DNA of 64,000 bases from Sinohyriopsis cumingii (lineage: Eukaryota; Mollusca; Bivalvia; Unionida; Unionidae): the NCBI GenBank assembly GCA_028554795.2, contig CM068839.1:43273117-43337116 (forward strand). Direction: 5' to 3'. Position 1 is the stretch's first letter, and each line of letters opens with the position of its first letter. This document shows positions 1-64,000 of this stretch, in pieces. The notes under the pieces were generated by a model. It made no database searches and was not told where the DNA came from. It worked only from the letters and a program-made list of their open reading frames with translations. A program made the translations under genes and the position numbers.

Positions 1-1190
1 CCGTTTTGTTGTAACTGCAAATAGTTTGGGTCAACTGATGGAGCATGTATTTCACTTCATTGCTAATGCAAGTAGGAAGCAGGTCTCATATAAGAGGTGA
101 ACCAATGAAGCCCCAAAGAGTGGTTCAAAAAGTGTCTTCTTGTTAGCACCCATGATTGATTCCACATTGGACACAAAGTCAAAGCTTTTGGATGTATGAA
201 TTCAAAATCTGACAGCAGGTTGGACAGGTCTTTGTTTTGTTCGGATCATCTCTCTTCCATGATGACATGGCATGTTGGATATCATACAACAGTAGCCTTT
301 AACTATGATTGGTGCCAACTGTTTCTCACCAAAGCCATGGTAGAAGTTATCTCCATGAGGAAGGAAATGATGTGTTCAGTGGTGCAATGTGTTCACACCC
401 ACTGCAAAATTTCTCTATTTGCCTCTGACAATTTCAAAGTGGAAGGCTGTCTTACTAGAGTAATTCTGCCCAACACTCAATGAGAACTGTTTGTTCCTGA
501 GGACTTGTTTAACATGATCATGATGTGCATGTTCAACAGGTTGCTTGGGCAAGTGAGGAAATATCTTCATTTCCTGTAGATTTCCCATCATATCCAGGGC
601 TGGTGATACAAAGGTTGGGAATTTTGTATCCCACTTCTTGCCAATAGATCAGCCAGCAGTCAATCCCAGCAGGCATATATGCAAGCAAACACAGGGGTGA
701 AGCAACCATTCTACTTGTAGTAGTCGATTCTTCTAGGACAGTGAGTCTGTTAATCAGCCTGGAATATGATGAACTTGTCCACTGATTTGTTGTTGAAGAA
801 ACCAGCTTAGAAATTACCAAAGAAGATCACAAAGGTCGGGGGACTTCATTTCCCCTTGCCTTCTGATATAATTCATCACAGAAGAGTTGTTCAACAGAAT
901 GAGAATGCCCTTTCTATTTAGATTCTCCTAACACCAATGGAATGCTTTCTGTATGGCTTTCATCTCTAGAATACTGATGTGTAATAGACAATCCTGAGTG
1001 AGCCACTGTCCTCCTGGAATGATAGAAGATGTGCATCCCAGTCCATTGTGCTTGTGTCGGTACAAACATCAATTTGCAGGTTGTCCCTGCCAGGGACCAC
1101 CCAACATAATCCAAGTTAGATTCTCCCCTTTCCTGAGATGAGACCTCATGTGCAATGTCTGTTCCAAGGAGCAAAGTTCCAGATAACATA
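1..1190 (-). mobile_element. DIRS-type tyrosine-recombinase retrotransposon fragment, decayed
   Basis: Read on the minus strand with frameshifts and stops, 540-1190 resembles the RNase H end of a DIRS-like pol. It has a 'VHHIPG' motif, then 'VEWLLHP', then 'KFPTFVSPALD', where DIRS elements show HIPG, EWSLHP and KLPTFVSP. Positions 1-470 resemble the tyrosine-recombinase N-terminus: 'VKGYCCMISNM' for 'IKGYRSAIxxM', then 'FEPLFGASLVHL', then 'TCFLLALA' for 'TxFLLALAxxKRxSE'. Several in-frame stops show that it is dead. It lies in CARMIL intron 6 in the same orientation as the gene and runs off the left edge. Confidence 0.65.
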
Positions 1191-1200
1191 GGGACAACAT

Positions 1201-1292
1201 TATCAATGCCAACAATGGGACAATATTATCATTGGCAACATTGGGACATTATCATTGCCAACATTGGGACAATATTATCATTGCAATGGCCT
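1201..1292. repeat. Short tandem repeat, unit about 27 bp
   Basis: About three to four imperfect copies of a unit built on 'ttgccaacattgggaca' plus 'atattatca', between the DIRS relic and CARMIL exon 6. Confidence 0.7.
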
Positions 1293-1486
1293 CATTAATA
1301 AGCAAACTAGGACAATGATGTCTGCTATCAGATTGATGTCCACTTTTGCACTGGGTAAACCCCATAGGCAAAGGATTCTCAGGCTTATTATGATCATGTA
1401 ACATATTTGAAGAAAATGCAAAATTAATCAACATTTCGTAACCAAATTCTGGTAGCCCTTGTTGGACCCTGCAAATACCATCTTAC

Positions 1487-57269
<55,783 letters not shown>

Positions 57270-57500
57270 TTTTCCTCGTCGTGTTTAAAGCTAATTTTGC
57301 TATTCTTATAGATAACTTACTGGATGAAAACTACTCTACAAAATCGCTATGTGCATGTTTACATTGAAATGACACTTGGATGGGTTTACTCTCCAACAGC
57401 GCGCCATGATGAAAGAAACGTTATGGTTGGGCTACCGCTGACAAGAGGGCACAACCCGGAAGCAGCACGATCACTTGATCACGATTATACATTGCCACTT
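57270..57500 (-). promoter_or_regulatory. Probable CARMIL 5'UTR and promoter region
   Basis: This region directly upstream of the CARMIL start is locally richer in CpG than its AT-rich surroundings. ETS-like cores occur as CCGGAAG at about 57457 and as TTCCG just inside intron 1 at about 57217. A YY1-like CATCATGGCGCG sits near 57401-57412, read on the minus strand. No TATA box or transcription start can be fixed from sequence alone. The promoter role is inferred from position. Confidence 0.4.
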
Positions 57501-58978
57501 TTATCTGGTTATTTATAGGTAAGAGTAATAAAACAAAATACAGAACAGACTTTAAACAAATAAAGGAGATAAGACCATAAAATGATAGCCACACACTATA
57601 TACGACTTAGGTACTTGTACATGCGTTTCTATATACATACAATAAACACCAAATATTTTGTTTAAATCTAGATTTATGGTCTTTGGAGTCCAAAAAAGTC
57701 TTATCTTATTATTTAGGTATCTGACTACATGTTCCCTAAGTGAAAGGTTTAAGTAACCTTGGAAAAATAAATAAGAACAACAGAAAAAAAAGAAGAAAAA
57801 CGCAGACAACAGGGAATAAATGTTCTTCCATCAGTGCAATTTCCATTAAACGTTTGCCTTTATAAAGAAACAAAGCCCCGTAGGCATGAATTGTAGTTAT
57901 TTTAACCCATTTGTGAAGCTTTTCTTTTCACAAAAAAACATCAACTGACTTTAAAAATGATTTAGTGTCAACAAGTATTTTTGTTGTAAATCACAATTGT
58001 GCAGTTAGATCATTTTTGTTCGTCAAGGAATATATATATACAGAAGTTTTCAGATTTGATTCAATGTCAGTTTGATACAAGTTGTTGCAGTTTTGGGTTA
58101 TATCTTTTATTAAACAAAAGAGTGCAATGATGTGAAACACCAATCTCTTACGTTCATGTTGAGAGACCGGGTTCTTTCTGCGATCCTAAAACACGCGTTT
58201 TTACTCTCGACATCTATTAAGATCGTGTGAAAATTAAACTGGTATTCTGTATTTTATGTTACTACTTCTACTGAAAGTTAAATATTTTCCTGACCAAACA
58301 TGAATATAGTTGTATTTTTTCAATGCCAATTTACTTCATTTAAACCTTACTATTTTTCTTCCTGATTTTGTCTTCAGCTTTTAACACACTTCCTCCATTA
58401 ATGTTCTAAGATAAATATACACATAGTATATACTCTGTACACTCAAGATACTCTCAAGTCCAAATTATCAGCAAAAAAAAAATTAATTATTTGCAACAGG
58501 CGAATTGGTCAAGATTATATGAATAGGGTTTAAGTGTCGAAGAAATGTTAAGGGTTGAAGTGTTGCAGAAACAGCTTTTGTACTTGCTGAAATATTTATC
58601 ATAAGTTGAAACTATACAGAGATCGGTTTACTGAAGAAACCGGGAAAAAATGTGAAACCCTGGATGTTCGTGTGTTAATTATGATGGTTAAATAAACAGA
58701 AATTCCAGACTGACTAAGTGAACAATTAGCGATGTACTTCCATGAAAGTTTCATGTTTTATGAATATCTTACACCGTGAAATTAGTCAGTCTAGTTGAGA
58801 TCGTGACTTTGAGGAAAGTACAGAGTTATGTCATAGTTTTAAAAACGACGGTCCAAGGGACGAGTATTGGAAGTCGTGAGAGACGATTCTGTAAATACGG
58901 AAAAGATAGCAAGTCAATAGTTTCACGCGGGACGTAGAAGAAGTAGAAGAAATAGGATCTATCTTGCAGTTAATGACG

Positions 58979-59002
58979 AGAGAGAGAGAGAGAGAGAGAG
59001 AG
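58979..59002. repeat. (GA)n microsatellite
   Basis: About 24 bp of uninterrupted ga. Confidence 0.95.
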
Positions 59003-59839
59003 TTGTAGGCCCGCAACCAGTCATCAGCTTATGCAGTCATACTTGACAATTGGGTTCGAAATAAATTTTAGTTTTATTTACTAGTATCGGTCAACTGTCT
59101 TGTATAATTTTATGTTGTTTATCTAATTTGTTAAAACAATTCATTGGGGCTCGTGTTGTCTATAAAACGTTTGAATGGTAACAACAATGACAACTAATTT
59201 AAACATATTTTCTTAAATAAAAGGGTTCTAATTTGGTTCTTTCATAATTTAGAAAAATAATTTTAAAAAAATAAGAAACTTGTATAAACATTCAGTAATT
59301 TTTAGCATGCCGCAAAGTCTGACTAAAAAGTCTGATAATGTCAAATTAAACAAAATCCAAGAGTCAATATCCGTTAGCTACCCTCAGCTAAAATGCAAAA
59401 TATCCATAAAACATATGTGAAAATTATCGGCATAAAGTATTACATCTAAGCAATGATGCGGATGACAAAAATGTCGATCAAATTATTTACTGAATCTTTT
59501 TTTAATCCAGAACAGTAAAATATGAAAGATATAAATTTAAAAATAATTGCCAAGAAGACTTTTCTTGCAATAATAAAAACAATTTTAAAATCACCGCTCC
59601 TCTCACGTGAGGATACAATATTCTTTGAAAAATCCTCTCATTCGGAGATGAAAACATCAAAATGGAAGTAAAAAAGTTACACGTCCATTCAGACTATGAA
59701 GATAATTATCGAAAACTAATCTGATTTTTCTGTATACAAAATTTGTTGGAATTATGCGGCAAGCGAAATGGCCAAGGGAGATAAATCGCTCTGTATGCTA
59801 TAATGCTTTTAAGAGTGACTTACCTTTTTAGTAGTATAT

Positions 59840-59844
59840 ATACA

Positions 59845-59879
<35 letters not shown>
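59840..59879. repeat. (CA)n microsatellite
   Basis: About 40 bp of ca repeats with one t interruption. Confidence 0.95.
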
Positions 59880-59882
<3 letters not shown>

Positions 59883-60456
59883 ACCCCCTTGGCAAGTTAC
59901 CCCCCACGCAACCCACTGATTTTTTTTTTTAGGGGTTGGTAGAGGTGTAAACACCCACGTGATGCGAGTGTGACAGTCATGGGGGTTTGAGTCTCCTACG
60001 GCTGTTCGTGTCCCCATACGGTATCGAATAAGGTCAAACCGCCACTGTCGTACTACTCTGGGCTAGTGTGCAGAAAATGTGGAAAGGAAAACTCTGCCGA
60101 GATAGGCAAAACATCTATAGTAACGACCATATCATACACACTGCCAAGCCTACTACAATGAATTAATAAAATGTACTATAGTGGTTCTGCTGTGTATTGA
60201 TTTTCATTTTTATTTTTTAATATTTTTATTATGAAGTTATTGACGAAGATGCCTTAGAGCAGGCTAATTAGGCAGATGCTTCGGGGCCATTCGTATACGA
60301 ACGGCATCCCAACTCAATTTATTTTACAGAGCACATTACCGGAGCGCAGAAAGAGGCAGCGGAAGTATAAAATGAAATTTGTAGACGTTCTCTTAAGGGA
60401 CGAAATGGATGAAATTCACGATGCGAGGTTCAACATTAATGGGTACTTGCGACGGT

Positions 60457-60656
60457 CACACGACACGTTATGTTGCTATTGTACTCGATGAAGACTCCTT
60501 TGCGCTTGTTAAAGCGGACTTCTTTCGGGAAAAAAAAAATATTTTACTTAACACCGCAGAAGGTTTTTGCTATAGCTACTCTGGGATAGGCGTGTTCAAA
60601 TATTTGGCAAGGATTGATTTACAGCTTCGTGTTCGCCAAAGAGGACGAGTGGGAGT
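60457..60656 (+). repeat. Left arm of ~200-bp inverted repeat
   Basis: The reverse complement of 63701-63903 matches this arm with only a few mismatches and indels across about 200 bp, from 'cacacgacac' to 'gtgggagt'. Both arms carry the same frame fragment (begins 'YVAIVLDEDSFALV'), which I do not recognise. Confidence 0.93.
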
Positions 60657-60803
60657 GCTCCTAACTGAAAAAAGGTGGCACTGTTTTTATTAACTAACGT
60701 ATGTACATAGGAAGCTCCATGGCGTTGGAACGCAGAAGCCCCATGGCACTGTGACGCAACAAATGCAAAAGGACCTGCCTTGGGAAATACGAACCCTTGA
60801 GCA

Positions 60804-61130
60804 GACCAAGCCACTGCGAGTACTGCCAGAACACACACGCAGATATTACGTGAAGTCCTCGGGGCACGGCCTTTCCTGAAATGCGGCATCAGAGTCAAAT
60901 CACGTAACCAGCTCTGTCAGTCTTGTGTATCTCTTCGTGAGTACTATAAATTGCGGAGACAACACAGACGCATGTGGCTGCCCAAACACACGCAGACCAC
61001 AACAAAAGAAATAGATGAAATAATCACCAGAATTGAAGCGATCGCAGTTTCTGATCCTGGCAAAATAAAACAAATCATTGACAAAATTCGCCTTCTCCTA
61101 ATATACCAATGCCTACAGTGCCTCAGCTAA
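60804..61130 (+). pseudogene. Cysteine-motif ORF fragment upstream of the Polinton-like gene
   Basis: An open frame without an ATG. It contains 'KCGIRVKSRNQLCQSCVS', a CxxC zinc-ribbon-like pair, then a basic helix and a second 'CLQC' at the end. It stops at 61128-61130 and overlaps the following ATG (61109) by 22 bp in another frame, as in compact virus-like gene blocks. The frame opens just after a TGA near 60803. Function unknown. Confidence 0.4.
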
Positions 61131-61790
61131 GACAGCTCGTACAGCAACATGGCATACGCATACCAAGCCGTATGAGAAAATCCGAAATGCTTGAATTTCT
61201 GACTGATCATTGCCCTGAATCCGCAACCGCGACCACCACCGGTTGTCACTGTCACTGTGGCAGCAGCAACAACAGCACAAACCAACACAACTACGCTAAA
61301 ACAACTAAGACAATTTGCGCGAGAGCATCATATCTGAAGACACAGAAGCACAAGAAAATCCGACATCCTTGCGACTGTAGACTCGTATAAACAAATTCGT
61401 CTTCGTGCTGAGGAAGAAGAAAAACGTCGTCTAACTTCTGCTATCGTTACTGAAGAAGCCGAGTACGTTCGTGCAAAAACACAACAACCACAAGCGCACG
61501 AAGTAAAATTTCAGAAACGTAGTGGCGATTTGGAAAAGCATGTGGCCATTATTCTACCCACCTGCATACAAGGCAAAGATGCTCGACAACTGCCGCTGAA
61601 TCTGATTCCTCTGAGCTCATCTGGTTATGCCACTCAGTCGTGACAAAGACAGATTCAAAACTACAATTCCTTGGATTAATAGTTGCGTGATCCTGAACCG
61701 CAAAGACAGCAGCGCCATCGGCGATGAAATTGGCAGAGCCGTCGAAAAGACTTTAGAAACGCTAGAGAAATACACCAATACAAGATCGTA
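61109..61790 (+). pseudogene. Polinton/adintovirus-like gene, N-terminal part, broken
   Basis: Starts with an ATG and a small helix-extended-helix resembling SAP/Rho-N domains ('VPQLRQLVQQHGIRIPSRMR', then 'KSEMLEFL'). In Polinton-type and adintovirus-like proteins known from invertebrate genomes, such a domain precedes a low-complexity linker and then a PolB-like N-terminal segment. Here the frame closes at 61388-61390. Further coding-like sequence continues in other frames to about 61790, where a LINE is inserted. It is a dead fragment. The family assignment is from memory of similar proteins and is inference. Confidence 0.45.
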
Positions 61791-63325
61791 ATGAATTCAG
61801 CACTTCCTAACCCATCAGCAAAAGTTGAAGCAGAACTAAATCGCACGTTATTTAAATTTGTATGGGGTGGAAAAGTAGAGAGAATAAAACGTGTTATACT
61901 AATTCCCCCCAGAAACGAGGGAGGACTAAATATGATACACATATTTTCATTCATTAGGTATATTAAGATAAGATGGGTTAAAAGATTGCTGGAAAAGGAG
62001 GATGGAACGTGGCAGAACTTAGTCAATACAACTATACTCATAAATAAAAAGGATATTTGGAATTTAGGGAGTAGGAAATTAGAAGAATTTAGTAAGTTCA
62101 TTAAAAACGGTTTTTGGAGAGATGTAATTTTGGCAGTATCTAAAAGGAAAGAAGAACCGCAAAGTCCTAACGAGTATCTATCCATGAGTAGTTTAAATGT
62201 TGTACCCCCTAAAATGATTTATCAATACAAATCCTGGACAGAAGCTGGTTTTGAAATTCTGAACGATCTAGTAGATGATCACGGTAATTTAATACCTTTT
62301 GAGATAATAAAACAAAAAGCTGGAAGCGATGATTTCTTGAAATACTTCTCCTTAATATCCAGAATTCCTAAAGCATGGAAAGATGCCATAAAAAAAAAAA
62401 GAACACCTAGTACATAATAATTTTAATAAGCAGGAGGATAAAATAACGAACTTGCGAAAACAAGATTCACTCAAGTTTGTTTACAAAGATCTTTTACAGG
62501 AAACTAAAAGACAACACACTGCGAAGCAAGAAACTTGGATGCAAGTATTTAATAAAAATATAAGTAGTGAGGAGTGGTCTGATATATATAGCCGGGCAAA
62601 ATGCTGTACCAAGGATACCAAGTTGATCTCTTTTAACTTTAAATTAATCCATAGAATAATCGCTACTAATGATTTTCTTAAAAGAATTAACATATTTGAT
62701 GACAACAAATGTACTTTCTGCAAGAGTGAAACTGAGAGTATTGAGCATCTCTTTTATGACTGCAGTATTACTTCACAGTTTTGGTACCGTTTTATTGAAG
62801 TTTTTGCACCTTTTTGCCCAAATATTGTACATCTGTCCAAAAAAGAAACATTTTTAGGAAGTGAACAACTGGACAGTTTGGGTAATTTTCTGCTTATTTT
62901 GGCAAAATATTATATTTATACTTGCAAATTCAATATGAAAAATCCTTCTATTTTTGCTTTTAAGCAAATAGTTGCAATGCATAAGAACATTGAAAAATAC
63001 ACTGCTAAGGTAAATAAAAAAGAGGACCATTTTCTTCAAAAATGGACCTCAACAATGAACATTTAACTTGTCTCTGACTTGATGGTAAACAGGAACAAAA
63101 TATTGTAATATCACAAAGGCCATGTCACCTAGATTGTGTGCCATATACATGTGTATATGCGTGTGTGTGTGTGTTTTTTTCGTTTTTGCTTTCTCTGTAG
63201 ATTATATTTATTATCCCTAGATTATCTGATAACCAGAAATGTTTGATTGTAAGGTGACCCTGGGATGGTTCCCCGACCCATTCGTCAACCTATTACGGGG
63301 TTAATAATAAAAAAAGAAAAAGAAA
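61785..63325 (+). mobile_element. Tx1/L1-type LINE, 5'-truncated
   Basis: Two consecutive frames encode the C-terminal third of an L1/Tx1 ORF2. 61791-62417 contains 'LNRTLFKFVWGG' and 'GGLNMIHI'. 62452-63066 contains 'SFNFKLIHRIIATNDFL' and the zinc-binding block 'CTFCKSETESIEHLFYDC'. The frame changes in the poly-A run at 62391-62400. The 3'UTR contains a (tg)n stretch and ends in an A-rich tail. The target-site duplication is probably 'aagatcgtaatgaa' (61782-61795) / 'aagatcgggatgaa' (63324-63337), with two mismatches. Confidence 0.85.
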
Positions 63326-63336
63326 GATCGGGATGA

Positions 63337-63738
63337 ATACTCGAGAGATGTGGCCAGGTCGAGGTCCATCTCTCGCTGTATCACCCGTTTCGTGGATCCA
63401 GTTACATAGCAAAACCAAAATGGGACCCGCCTCGGTCAGTGATCAACGTGAAGAATTTTGATAATCGTTGTTTTGAGTGGGCCATCTTGTCGGCACTATA
63501 CTTGGCTAGCGACAATCAAGACTGGCCTCAAAAATATAGGCAACTCCTAGGTAAACTCAACTTTGGTGACATTGAATTTACAGTGCAAGTGACCAAAGCC
63601 ACACTGAAAATATCTAAAACACTTAACGCAAGTATCGCTGTTAATATATTCTCTTATGGCAGAAACTATTATCAGCTGACACAATCTCTCCACGGCCAGA
63701 ACTCCCACTCGTACTCTTTGGCGAACACGAAGCTGTAA
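63337..63738 (+). pseudogene. Polinton/adintovirus-like PolB-type N-terminal segment
   Basis: The open frame resumes right of the LINE. It carries 'RGSSYI', then a basic stretch, then 'VINVKNFDNRCFEWAILSA', then 'LNFGDIEFTVQVTK', then 'AVNIFSYG'. This order (GSSYI, INxKNxDDxCFxWA, GIEFPV, xVNVFGY) marks the segment preceding or forming the N-terminus of protein-primed type-B polymerases of Polintons and adinto-like elements. The sequence then turns into the inverted-repeat arm and stops at 63736-63738. It is the continuation of the gene at 61109, separated by the LINE, and is not functional as it stands. Confidence 0.65.
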
Positions 63739-63903
63739 ATCAATCCTTGCCAAATATTTGAACACGCCTATCCCAGAGTAGCTATAGAATAAACCTTCTG
63801 CGGTGTTAAGTAAAATATTTTTTTCTTTCCCGAAAGAAGTCCGCCTCAACAAGCGCAAAGGAGTCTTCATCGAGTACAATAGCAACGTAAACTGTGTCGT
63901 GTG
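63701..63903 (-). repeat. Right arm of ~200-bp inverted repeat
   Basis: Reverse-complement partner of 60457-60656. The arms face each other across about 3.0 kb, which includes the LINE. The outer limit is the 'gtgtcgtgtg' block at 63894-63903. Confidence 0.93.
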
Positions 63904-64000
63904 TTTTGCTGTTGCTGAGTGGAATGAAAAACTCAGAATTGTTCTCGCACTTCGTATGGATATAAAAAAAAAAAAAATTGGTCGGCTTCTAAACCGGCAC

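Larger units (their letters stand above)
57270..60456. other. Intergenic region upstream of CARMIL
   Basis: Apart from the probable promoter (57270-57500), a GA microsatellite and a CA microsatellite, I see no gene. A weak tRNA-like patch with 'gggtttgagtctcc' near 59983-59996 is not convincing. A short open frame near 60276-60490 starts next to the inverted repeat but is unrecognised. Confidence 0.6.

Noticed and set aside
1..1486. CARMIL exon 7
   Set aside because: Looked for a segment resembling 'DVDTIYLTQDTRELN' on the minus strand. None found; the stretch is DIRS relic and short repeats.
57324..57518. 64-codon plus-strand frame
   Set aside because: Overlaps the probable CARMIL promoter, shows no recognisable motif and no splice signal. 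Best explained by chance.
59930..60050. tRNA-like SINE head
   Set aside because: 'gggtttgagtctcc' resembles a B box but the A box is poor and no second copy or target-site duplication was found.

Overview
This looks like nuclear DNA of an invertebrate animal, most likely a bivalve or other mollusc. The evidence is very long AT-rich introns, two abundant tRNA-headed SINE families, many DNA-transposon and LINE relics, minisatellites, and no bacterial-style gene packing. The organism assignment is inference. The gene identification rests on alignment by eye to remembered CARMIL protein sequence.

The one host gene I can support is the 5' part of a CARMIL gene (LRRC16 family, capping protein, Arp2/3 and myosin-I linker) on the minus strand. 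Six coding exons are visible: 57233-57269 (start ATG), 36419-36516, 12551-12601, 9329-9388, 5554-5681 and 1487-1655. All have GT-AG borders and consistent phases (1, 0, 0, 0, 2, 0). Together they give 181 codons covering the N-terminal PH domain and the linker leading into the leucine-rich repeats. The LRR solenoid and C-terminal regions lie beyond the left edge. About 56 kb of DNA therefore carries roughly 540 bp of coding sequence. The likely promoter and 5'UTR lie just right of 57269.

Layout from left to right. 1-1190 is a decayed DIRS-type retrotransposon in intron 6. Introns 5, 4 and 3 (about 3-4 kb each) hold SINEs, a LINE endonuclease relic, a palindromic MITE, an element with ~140-bp internal repeats, and a TTAA-flanked MITE beside exon 3. 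Intron 2 (23.8 kb) carries minisatellites with 37-43-bp units, including a 39-bp-unit array at each end. It also holds SINEs, a pogo/Tigger-like MITE, hAT relics, a 9-bp-TSD MITE and LINE pieces. Intron 1 (20.7 kb) holds a 3.3-kb hAT-like element with two elements nested in it, two more ~140-bp-repeat elements, LINE and hAT fragments, and a 1.34-kb hAT with TIRs.

Beyond the CARMIL start, 57.3-60.4 kb has no recognised gene. At 60.5-63.9 kb a ~200-bp inverted repeat flanks a degraded Polinton/Maverick- or adintovirus-like gene region that has been split by a 5'-truncated Tx1/L1-type LINE. Most open frames longer than 60 codons in this window are by-products of repeats and are not listed as genes.
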